DNA from: Protonemura montana
Taxonomy: Eukaryota; Arthropoda; Insecta; Plecoptera; Nemouridae
Length of the DNA stretch: 64,000 bases
Direction of reading: 5' to 3'
Assembly: GCA_947568835.1 (NCBI GenBank)
Contig: OX387608.1
Span: forward strand, 10,268,001 to 10,332,000
Part shown: piece by piece, positions 28,401 to 40,400 of the stretch
How the letters are laid out: each line of letters begins with the position of its first letter
How positions within the stretch are numbered: position 1 is the stretch's first letter
Notes under the pieces: model-generated
Databases searched by the model: none
Told to the model about the DNA's origin: nothing
The model's input: only the letters and a program-made list of their open reading frames with translations
Position numbers and translations under genes: made by a program

Positions 28401-31400
28401 TTATATGAAACATAAATGGCTTTATATAGTTAGCTAGCACGCAACGCCGACCAGATGCGTACGTAAGATTTGTACCTATTTTCAAAGACTATATAGACTG
28501 GATCCATTCAAATGTTGTATATTCTTTGCCCCTTGTAATAAATTACTCTATTAAATCAAGATGTCGGCTTTTCTCTAGTTTCTGTGTGCACGTTAATCCT
28601 AGTATTAACTGTTATAAAATCTTTCCCGTAAACCCAGACGGACATTAATTTCTTAGCAGGTACATACAGTAACACAATGATTATTCATTATTATCGGAAT
28701 ATCGCGTCATTAGCTGAATATAATTGATTAAATAGAATGCAGTGTGTCTTTTTGATTTATTCCTATATGGTCAGCCATCTTTGTGCTAGCAATAATATCG
28801 GTATCTGCAATCAGGATAATATTCTATTCGGCTGAGAGAGTTCAGTTGTCAATTAAAGAGAAACCGCTATGCCTTTACGAACTGGAGGTTTGTTGGAAAA
28901 CTATACACTGTTATGGTCGAATAAAATAAGTTACAATGATTTATATTAAGCGTGCGAGAGCCATTCTTTAAGATGTACACACATTGTAGAAGCTCCAATA
29001 AACATCCGAAGATAAAAGCAGTCATATTAGACATTTTATAGAAAACAACGAGGCTTGGCTTTTGAAAAAGCCGCGAAAGCCCATGGCCATTAATATTGAA
29101 AAATTCCCTCAAGTTTTTCCTTATTTCTCCATGTTTTGTTCCTCCTCGTTTTCTTCTGAGGTTTTTGAATACGTTATTATATTTTCTTCGCTGTTTTTTT
29201 TTTTTCTTTTTCTTTTTGCCTGTGCCTTGCAAAGGCGAGCGATTTCCACGCCTTATTTATTTCTAACGCATCTCTCATCACCGGAAACTGAGCAAGACAA
29301 AGAAACATTCGAAGAGTCCCAGAGAAATTTAGCATGGGGCGGGGTGAGAGACCGAAGAGACGGAGAGAGAAAGAGCGGGGGCTGGAAACTTCCCTTATAT
29401 TATGCGAGGATGTGTGTGTGTAGAGTATGTATGTGTTCGCAATTGAAACAAGAGATTCTGAAAACGAGAATTCTGATTGGTACAGTTAAAACCCCCACCA
29501 CGTCTTACATCAAGCAATATAACATCCCCTTTTTCCCTTTAAACTTTGCACTTAGCATAGATACCCCTATTTTCATATCCCACCCATACATACTCACTTT
29601 TTTTTCTGGTAAAATAAAATCCTTTAGGGAATAATCTTGCAAGTCCAGAAGAAGATTTGTTTGCACCCTCCTTTGGGCGAAGCCCACCCCTGACACCCCC
29701 CTGACTAGTTTTAGTTATTTGACTGGAGGGGTTGAGCAGTCGCATTTCTCTTTTGCAAATTTACTGTAACTACCCTCTATGACAAACGTGTATTTAAAGT
29801 CCTAACAGTGCGAAGGGAAAAATCTACGCTAGATCTAAAGTTTCAAACTGTCTCCGCTGAGAAACTGTCTGCGCTGAGTCGCCGGCGAGAGAAACAAAAT
29901 ACCATCTTTCTCTTTTGTAATCTCAACAGCACACATTTGACCACACGGCATGTAAAATGTCGCCGAAGTGGCCGTGTAACAAAAAATAAATGGCGAGGTG
30001 AAAATGAAAATGAGGATACTGTTCTACGTAATGCGTCCCAAAAGAAAAAGGACGTGAGGTTTTCATTTTCCCTCAGCGAACATTTAAAAAAACCTTTGAG
30101 ATCACATGTGACATAAATACCAATTCTCAAGCAGATAAGAAAACGATATGGAAGCCAAAAAAAATAAGACATCACAAGGAGTTTGCTAAAGATTCATTAT
30201 ATTTATGTATAGTACCTATATACCTTGATTCACCCCCTGCAGCTAAACTAAAAAGCTTTCATAAAATGTAATCATTTTCCTCATTTTCATCTTACACATG
30301 AGCTTACATCACATTAGAGGCAAGACCAGGGCAGAATGAAGCATTCTTGTTGGCTTAAAACCGTCGGTGGGTGGGGGGGACTTGGGAAATGACGCAGACT
30401 CCGAAGCGAACCCGTCGACCACCCATCCACCCCCTAAGAACAGCTAGCTACCCCCTTCCATTCCTATTTTAGCCATTAATACAAACTGGTCTATGTAATT
30501 TACAGCATCATATTATATGGGAGAGGAACTTTTTGAAATAGCACGAGCGCTCGATTTTCTTTCTTTTTATATCGCGCACGATGATCACTTTGAATAAGGA
30601 AAATGGACGACGGCGACGACGAACGCGCAATAATGGGACACGGGGAACTGTTTCGAGATCTTGATGTATTTTTATCTGGCGTTTCTCTCTGTTGGCTGCG
30701 CGTCTCTTAAATGAGATACGAGACGAAGCCAGTATCGCCCTGAAAGTATTCCGGGATTGTGTCCCTTATCACTAGTAATTTACGCTGATTCATGGAAATG
30801 CTTTCTGTATCTTAGAAAGATGCAAAACTGAATTTACTCTGGTTTAGTGCAGCTTTACATGTACACACACAAGAAACTACAACCTATTTCGTTACGAATT
30901 TCCAAAAGAAAAGAAAAAAACACTTTAGTATTTTCACGGTGCAAAAAAATTCAGTAAATGGCCGTAAGAAAATTATAATATCTAATATGTATCTCACGTA
31001 TTATGTCCATTTTTATCCGAAAAAAGCCATCGGCTGGTCTTCGGGGGGTTGTAAATACGAGCGGGAAGCAACGCATACGTAGTACACGTATGGTCTTGGG
31101 TGGGGGGGGGGGGGGGGAATATACGTGGCGACCGAGGCGCATAAGCCCATTCTAGTGCAATTCTTTTTACGACAATATGAATTCAAATCAGGTTGATTTC
31201 TTCCCACTTTTCCTCGGCCTCGACAAGAACGCGTGCTAGGCGAGGGCCAATGGGGAAATGCATGCGCCAAGTCTTCGAGATGAAGAAATTACTTATGCCG
31301 TTTACCCTCCGTGGGATTGAAAGCTAGGGGGGTGCATGCCTTCGTCGGGTTGGCATGGTAACAGGGTAGAGTGCGAGGAAAAAAATGAACGAAAATTTAC

Positions 31401-34400
31401 ACCGCGTATATGGCGAGCCGTACTCCTATAAAGCTGTGTGCCATCTTTGATTAGATTCTTTCCGTCATCAGCGAGCTTTTAATATATTATTAGGCAATTT
31501 GACGATGAGGTATAGAGCAATTGTGATGAGAAACGGGATTGGCAGATGGATCCACAAGATGAAATAAACGTTTTTTTTCCTATCTGAATCGATGCGTTCC
31601 ATCAGATTATGTCTGCAAAACGTCGAAACGTTCATGTTCCAAGCAGGAATTGAAGGAAATAAATGGAAATTCATGTCAGCAGCCCAAAAACTACACGCAT
31701 TATTAACGTGAAGCGAGAGTCCGAACTACGGTTACGACTTTTACGTCAATTCGCTTAAATAGATAAGACCCTCTTCTTTTTTTTCCTTCAAGACTAAGCG
31801 TAAAGATAAAAAATTGTATCATCAGCACTTTTGCATGCTCCTGCTATGTCCATCCAATTTGTCCCACTCGTAACCTCGTTCATTTCCTCATGTGTGAGTG
31901 TCCCCATGTATGTGTGTGTGTGTGTGTGCATGCCTCTTTCTCATCTTTCCCGTCACAAATTTTTACGTCTTCCCTACGGGACCCCCATATAGGAACAGCA
32001 ACCCCCCTGTTTCACCCCCGCGCATCGGAACTATAGCGTCAATGACATGAATTCTTAAAATATACTCGGCCCAAGGAAAACACTCTAGACTCGTGTCCTC
32101 CGTCTTAGATTACTCCGTCCGGTACCATTCAGTCATTTCCACGGGTACTGCAAAAATATATACCTCGGCGTGAGCCCCCGGAAAAAAAAAGTCAGACATT
32201 TATAATACATCGCCTTAGCGGTTCGTGGTCGGAATATGCGAGAAGATGTGACACTTGTGACCAAAACTCTTATGACTATAATATATTGTTGTCGTCGTGG
32301 ATACGTGACTGACGGTCTTAATTTTTGGAATAGTTTCGTGGTGGCCCCCATGGAAGCTCATTTTCTGACATGGCAAAGTGTATTAGTTTCTGTACAATAG
32401 AGTGCTTTGCTACTGGAAAATATCGAAGTAGCATGTCAATGGGGAAACAGTAGGTACTCATTTTCATATTTGGTTATGGTACACTGTCCTAAGGAAAAAT
32501 GGACGCCAAATAACTACTTTACCGACAAAAATGGATAATGCTATTAGGCGGAGTAACCGCCGTTCAGAGTATTTATCAATTTAATTTTTATATTTTCAAT
32601 AGATTCTAGCCTCAACGAATGGTTAATGTGAATTGATACTCTGATTCGTATTTATTTGATGTACATGTTTGTAAAAGATGGACGGCCGCAAGCGCCATCG
32701 GGTAGCACCTACCGTTACCACGTGTTGCCGGCTCGTTTGCTCAGCTGAAAGTTTAAAATTAACGCTGGACTGATACTACCTGTAAACTCAACGGTTGAAT
32801 GGTTAATTTTCGAAACGTTGTTTCTTGGAATGTCATTCTTTATCAGAGAGATAAATTAAATTACCTAGCGAGATTAAGCTTGTAATTTTTGGGATTGGAA
32901 ATAGTGGTAATTGTTTTATTGTTATACAAGGACAATTGAAAAACGTAGTGATATAAAAGCATAATTCTCAATGCCTTAGTTAATTATGTAGAACAGAATT
33001 ATTTAAGACTTTCACCAACGGTTTTTAGTAAACACTGTCGTGCCGTTTTTTCAGACAATCGTGTAATTATAAAATTACGTGCAATAACGTCTAAGTACGC
33101 TGGACCACAGAATAGAGTTGAAGCTGTCTTGACCATGCGGATTGACGTGAAACACAGTATAGATCCGTTTTACTGCGTTTTACAGGAACGATAAAACGTA
33201 GGCATGAGCTAAAAGATGCGTCGTATACGCTTCGAAAGGTGTAAAACCATGACATGAGAAAAGGTGTCATGACGTGAAGGGTAGTCATCAATACGAATTT
33301 ATCCTTTTACGGTAGCAAGTGTTTTTATGTCAAGTACTTTCATCATTTATACCGGGCGTCTTTGAGATTTGGGAATCTCTATTCGTGGAACCGTCAGAGA
33401 TTTCCACATTGGCAAGAAGCAATGATGATACGGATTTCAAATGATATGAAAGGATTTTCGGGTGGACATTAAATATTTCTTCTGTCGAAGGGTACTATTA
33501 AAAAAAATGTAATGTCACTGGCGATACTCATGTGCTACCCAATCACTATATATCAAAATATTCTCCATTTTTCCCAACGCGCCATAAACTCGATATAATA
33601 TGAAAGAGATTTTGAATATCAGCTATACCCACGTATTATATTTTTATAAAACGAACTTCTTTGAGTTTAAGATTTTTTCCTATCGGTTTTCAAGCTCTCC
33701 CATACGCGGATACTTTTTTTTTTTCCTTTAGTGTACTTATCGTTACAGCAAAACGCTCGCTCCATGCTTGCCAATGTAAAAATCAGTCCTCGCTGCCGAT
33801 AAATACATAAATGGAAATTACTTTGAGGGTTGGTAGTTGGTACTGAAGCGTTCGGAATCGACGAGATCCAATATTGAGAGGCTTGGGGCTCATAGCTGGC
33901 TTGGACTATGAGATTAGAGGTTTCAGTTCGGTGCTAGCCCGGAGGCGCGCTCTAATCTGTAGACCCGACTGCTTTTCCAGGGAAATTCAGATTTTCTTTC
34001 AAAATGGCGATGGAATTTAGATTGAACGTATATACGAAGATCGAGAGATATATTTACATGTGCGGAGAAGTACATTTATTTTTCGATAGGGTTATATGGG
34101 ATAAATAAATGTCAAGCTTCTTTTTTATATTTTTAAATGTAAGATTCCTGGAATGGTGCGACTGGACAGTAATTTTGACAATTGGTGATTACCAAGTTGA
34201 TCGAAGCGGGAAGTTTCTTTTTTTTTTGGTGCTGGTCATCGACAGTTTCTCGGGAGAGTAATTGCGCATAAATGTATAGTACACATTTGGTACGAGCGAC
34301 AAGACAAATGAGAATTCGCCACGGACTAGAAATATATTGAACTATCGAGCAAGACAAGAAACCACATTGAAACGTATTTTTTTAACAGATTCCCAGACGA

Positions 34401-37400
34401 AAGTACAATAAACTGAGACGAATTCCGATTCTCCGGTGTAAAGAACATTGATGATGAGGACTAAAGTCATTTTTGTAATTATAAAAGAAACTGGTCGAAC
34501 AAAAACGAGGCACGAATCAATCGATATTTCTCTTGAAACATTGTCTAACACTTTTGTAATCAATTTTTATTAAGAAAAATACAAGAAAGCACATTACTAT
34601 ATCTTGAAGTTTGGATAATTGGAAAATGTGGTACAAAAGTGAAATAAAAAGCAATTAAACTGATGTAGCCGGTGTTTGTAGATACAATGTAAAATATCGA
34701 GACTCATTGCTCGGCCAGGTGATGGAGGAATGAGTTCGGCACATTGCAGTAGGAACTAGTTTTAGCACAAGGAAGGTAAGGTACAGTCTAGCCCGTGAGA
34801 GAAGACACCAGCCCAAGAATTGTCCCCCAGCATTGCTACAGTCTAGCTCGTGAGAGAAGACACCAGCACAAGAATTGTCCCCCAGCATTGCTACAGTCTA
34901 GCCCGTAAGAGAAGATACCAGCCCAAGGGTTGCCCCCAGCATTGCTACAGTCTAGCCCGTGAGAGGGAACACCAGGCCAAGAATTGCTCACCAGCATTGC
35001 TACAGTCTAGCCCTTTGAGAGAAGACACCAGCCCAAGAATTGTCCCCCAGCATTGCTACAGTCTAGCCCGTGAGAGAAGATACCAGCCCAAGGGTTGTCC
35101 CCAGCATTGCTACAGTCTAGCCCGTGAGAGAAGACACCAGGCCAAGAATTGCTCACCAGCATTGCTACAGTCTAGCCCGTGAGAGAAGATACCAGCCCAA
35201 GGGTTGCCCCCAGCATTGCTACAGTCTAGCCCGTGAGAGAAGACACCAAGCCAAGAATTGCTCACCAGCATTGCTACAGTCTAGCCCGTGAGAGAAGACA
35301 CCAGCCCAAGGACTGTCCCCCAGCATTGCTACCAACTCATACATTAAACTTCCGCTATGATTGCAGTGGCGGGATTTTAAAATACTTATTTTAGGTCGAA
35401 AAACAAAACATCTCGGCACGACAAAAACTTGAGAGCAAAACAAAAATGACCAGTCGAGATGATTTGTAGTGCTTTTATTAATGACAGTCGGCACACATGT
35501 CACAGCAAAACGACTGGTGGTGCCTCTGCTGGTAAAGTACGTTCTCTCGCTGAACGGAATATAACAACCAGACCCATAGTACTGCGTGAGTCATACATAG
35601 TACGTGTACGCATGTGTGTACTAACCCCGATGCTGGCGTCGAGTACCCGGTTCGCTGGCACTTCATCAAGACTTGTGCTCAGGTCAATCAACGGTCACAT
35701 AACTAGAACTGTTTTTTTTCCTTTCAGATCGAATCGATTTCCTATCTGCCAGCTAATGATGTAAGAAGTTAAGCAAACAATCCGCTAAGCCAGCTACTTA
35801 TTTCTTATGAAAGGAACGTGCCAATAGAAAATGCCAATCATTATTTCTTTTTATATCTTCACGAATATATTTCGCGGTTGTGTTAATTGCTTGTAAAATA
35901 ACTAAGACTTTTCGTATGTCTCATTGTAAATAAGTAATAGACAAACGTATTTTAGTCAAATATTTCTTTAACGCACGTGTTTCATCGATCAACGAGTCCC
36001 AAAGAATAATTAATTTGTATGTAACATGTAAGCACAATGCTAAATTGTCATTACTTGATTTGCAGTCCAGCAATTGAAATTTACTCAAATAATTATTAAA
36101 GTCATAACACATTTATCACACATTATAGAACATGACGAAACGGCAACCAAACTTAGGCAAACAACTAAAAGTGGCAACCTTTTTTTGTTTGTTTATTATG
36201 TTCAGCACACTTCTTGATACAATCGGAAAAATAGTTTAAAAATTAAACGAAATATCTAGCATGTGTGTGATTTCTGACGTGTATCCGCAATTCGGTGAAT
36301 CGTCGAAAATGGGAAGCGGTCCGGTAATCTCGACTCAAAGCAGCTGATCGCTGAAAATGCAGACATGGTACCAGCTTTGAGGTATACTCGTCGGAGGTAC
36401 AGAGAGGGGAACGTTGCTCGCCTTTGTCCCTTCCATGGCTTCAGTGCGGTGCGGCCCATTGTTGCTACGTTCAGCGCCGACTGACGGTTTAATGAGGCTC
36501 ATCAGATGGATATTCGAAGTGCGACGCGTCCACGTAGGTTAATTATTTACCTCGGATACCAAACAGCAATGGTAAAGCGACTCAAAATAGTGGAAAAAAC
36601 ACATTGTTGCATGCTCTGTATGTTTGAAAATCTAGTCGATTTGCGTGAAAATTCGGTTTCTGTGAGCTATGGACGTGATAAATGAGTCATTTTATTTAGA
36701 AAATAACAACTGATTTCGGCTTGCGCAATCATCTTCAATGGCAAAGAAAAGGAATCGCTCTTATTTTTCAAAAGTCTTGGTTTATCGATGAAAACCTTTG
36801 ATACGTTACGAGATAAAAAGCAGACTAGGAAATTCTAATTACTTTGGACAAGCAGGATATTAGTTGCCGGTCGATGACAGATGAATCAATGTGTGTAGTT
36901 AACTCTTTCAACCATATCAGATTGAAGAGAGATCAATGCGTGTAAACAGTGACCAATATGGAAGTGAACTCGGTGCCGTAAAGCTCGCACTCTCATTTAC
37001 AAAGCACTGCCAACAAAACCGATTTATTTTTAATCTAATTATTAAAACCTGATTCCTTATGATACAAGAATTTAACGTGACTTAAAAACAGTTTTGTAAA
37101 ATAGCAGTACAAACTGGTGTAAAGCATATGGCATTTGATTTTAAACAAAAAGTATTAATTAACCAGGAGATAGATTGATGTAAGAGAGCGCGGTTCTTTC
37201 AAATGGATCATTTTTATCCATGCGTTGAACTCTCCGTGTAGTTTGCCACGAACATATAAAATATAGTTTGACGTCGCTTTTATGGGCATTGCCTCTACGC
37301 GCAATTCACAAGAAAATAAAGAAAAAAAATAACACACACACACATACACACTGTAAAATCTTGTTTGAAATTCAGCCAATTTACAGGTAAATCTCCATTC

Positions 37401-40400
37401 AATCATTGCCTTGTTCTGATGCAGAACCACTTGCTTTTGATTGTAATGTTTTTAAAATTGTAAGCCGCGCTCTGGAGTCAGCTCGGTTGAAAATTGATGC
37501 TGTTGATCCAGCTCTAGGGTCGCGCAGAATCTTACTTTGAATGTCAATTGTGGACGCCATGAGCGGATTTAGGCGAGTAACGACTTTTGCGCGACTGGAT
37601 GGACATGCGTCAATCACGAGTCCATCAATTACGACATGATAAGAATCGGGATCCAACGACATAACCTAACATAGAAAAAGAGAGAAAAAAACAACAACAA
37701 TGAATGCACGCGCAAACGGTTGACGCAAAACTAAGCATCAACTTCTTGGGTATAAAGCGATTTTACCCACTGAATAACAAACAGATTCAAATTTACAATT
37801 CCGAAAATTCTTCTTTAGTCGATTCCCTTTTTTTGTTAACATATAGAGAAAAAGTTCTAAAGCGTGTTAAAATTAAAGATACATATACAGACATTACTGC
37901 ATCCCTCTGTAATTGGCTATTATCTTCCAAGATTTATTTCTTGTTATGAACGGTTTTATCATCTTGTCGTTGACAACTCTACGATGGCTGCTCTGCGGTT
38001 TCACACCTGGCACATGGAGCTCACGTGAGATGAAGAACCAGGCACTATTTCGGTCCTGCTGGTTCGGTGTCGCTGAGCTAATTTTTTTTCATCTGCAATC
38101 TTTTCCACACCGTGGACCACCGAGTCCTAACCTCCAATTTCCAAATGAATAGAGAACCAACTTTGCTAATTCATTCCTATGTACCTTGATTTATTTTTTT
38201 ATGTGATACTTAAATGTATTCACATGTTGGCCCAAGAAATTATTGCATCTTCGGTCGTAAATTATAGTAAGTGCATTGAAAAGCTAGCTGTAATTTAAAC
38301 GAAAGCGATTTTGTTGGTCTGCAATTTGCTTCGTGGTCATGATTTCCCCTCGGATGCGTTGTGAATTTTTGACAGTTTATTTAACAACGTTATCGCGGCG
38401 AAGAATACCTGCTCTCAGGTGTTATCTACCTAAACGTGTTCTCTACCCATATGAAATGATTTATCTGTCTGGCAATTACAAATATTGACACGAAATTAAT
38501 TTTATGTGTGGACACAAAAATCGATAGAAAGTTCACTGTTATCTTGGAATAATAGTCACATAGGTATTTATATTGATAGAGAGATAATGAATACCTTTAT
38601 TCGTAACTAAATAAAGCCATGTGTTGAACTGTGTGTTACTTTCAAGATTGAAGTTTAAGTTTAAGACCGCGCTAAGAGTCTAATAAAGGAGATCACGAAA
38701 GATATGTAAAAAAAAGATCTATGATATCAGCTGTACGCATAACTATTCTTGTACATGATCTTAGATACAAGACAGAGTCTCTTCAGCTTGCCTCCTGTTT
38801 TCTCCAAGCGACCAATGAATGAAGCTTCTTATGAGACTACTCCACCTACTTTTCACACATTCTTGTTCGTATTACAGCAAGTTCCTCCTACTTGATTTTG
38901 ATTAAATCCACTTTTTTTTGTACTCTTTCCACTACTTACATCTCCGATTCGAGCTCGCATGCTAAAGAATTCCTTCGCGTTGTGCACTTTTCTTTCCCAC
39001 ACCGTGATGAAAACAAAAGATGTTGGTCGAAAAGAGATGGGAAGCAAAAACATTATTAGATAAGACAACCGATTAAAACAGAATCTCTTATTAAAGTGAC
39101 AGTCATAACTAATCTAAAAGTAATTGTAATTATAATTTTTCCTCGACATAATAATGACCGCGAGCGGCCATTCCAATTTTTGTCAAATTACCAAGTCGCT
39201 ATTCAATGCATGAAGATAATTGTTGGTATGAGCCGACTCATGATCCATGGCCGAATGTATAGAATGTACCTCTTACGTCAGAGACGTAGGTAAATAGCAT
39301 AAAAAATGAACGGAACTTTACATGCATGGAAACATCAGTTGCAGTTATTTTCGCGAGTTATTTTTTGGGGTCATCGTCTGGCAAAATCCCTCGGGGTGGA
39401 CGCGAGTTGGAGAGGTGAGTGGGCGTAAGATATCACGAGTTAGAGCCGGCGCGGTCTCCCCGGTGGGGGACGGTGTTAATTGTCCGTAACGACCTTGTTT
39501 AAGAGCAGGTGGGGTCAGGTCTCAGGTTCCTTGTACGTCGGGGTCAATTTCTTCTGACAACTCCTTACGTTTCCGCTATTTCTCATCGTGGAATTTGTAA
39601 TCTGATAATGGTTTTCATGCAACTTTGCTTACTGCGTTTCGGAATCGTCATTGATTTTCCAGACGATTTTCATGGCACATTTTGAGACGCCCAACAAATA
39701 CTCAATTTCTTGAGGATTTTTTTTACGTAAAATGCTAAACCTTTGAGCTTTAGTCAGAGAGCAAAACTTTCTGCTGAACAAGCCGGCACCACGTGGTAAC
39801 GGTAGGTGCCACCCAACAGCGCTTGAGGCCGTTATTTTAAACAAACCTCTAAATTAGATAACCAGTTTCAAATGCGAGTAATCTGCGAGAAAAATCGAAA
39901 TGAAATTCTGTAACACTCGAAATGATAGCGTCTCCACCTAGTAGCATCCTCAATTTTTGGCTGTAAAATAATCATTTAGCTGCCATTTCTCACGAAAGAC
40001 AGTTTAAAATTAGCACTGGCTCTCTGACTGTTCCCATAAACTCACTGGCGAAACGGTTTCGTATAGTTTTGATTGCTGGATTAAAACGCGCAATGATCGT
40101 ATAGCAGAAAGCTCGAGTAAATAAGTCAAAACATTAATCGTCCAGTGAAGTGAGGTCGTGATTTTCCTTTGCACAAAGTTCATGATAGTTTCAGGGCATA
40201 AAGTGACTTCACCGGTCAAGTTTTGTACGCCAGAGAGAAAATAATACTAATTACAATTAAACACTATTTAAATAATTTACAATATAACGCTGCTTTTTAC
40301 GATAGAGTAACGATCTTTGATAGTAACGTTGCTCGGGGCTAACACGAAATAGTAGAAAATAAAAACTGACCAACGAGAAAAGATTCCAAAGGCATACCTT

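Larger units (their letters stand above)
28201..32480. other. intron segment with one long unidentified frame
   Basis: Contains an open plus-strand frame of about 180 codons (29,089-29,634), a G16 run (31,102-31,117), a TG microsatellite (31,911-31,928), and a short stem CGTCTC...GAGACG near 30,700. No gene I can name. Confidence 0.5.
35331..39628. other. intron segment with unidentified minus-strand candidate exons
   Basis: Mostly AT-rich intron with a CA microsatellite (37,331-37,350). Two short minus-strand blocks with good splice signals and coding-like codon composition, 37,399-37,665 and 38,940-38,991, are entered separately. Nothing else is supported. Confidence 0.45.

Noticed and set aside
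34850-35182. Open frame of 110 codons across the minisatellite (repeats of HCYSLARE-like peptide).
   Set aside because: It follows the tandem array; unit lengths of 54, 55 and 56 shift the frame, so it is a by-product of the repeat, not a gene.
34783-35330. CRISPR-like regularly spaced repeat.
   Set aside because: The units are contiguous and vary together; there are no unique spacers, and the context is animal nuclear DNA.
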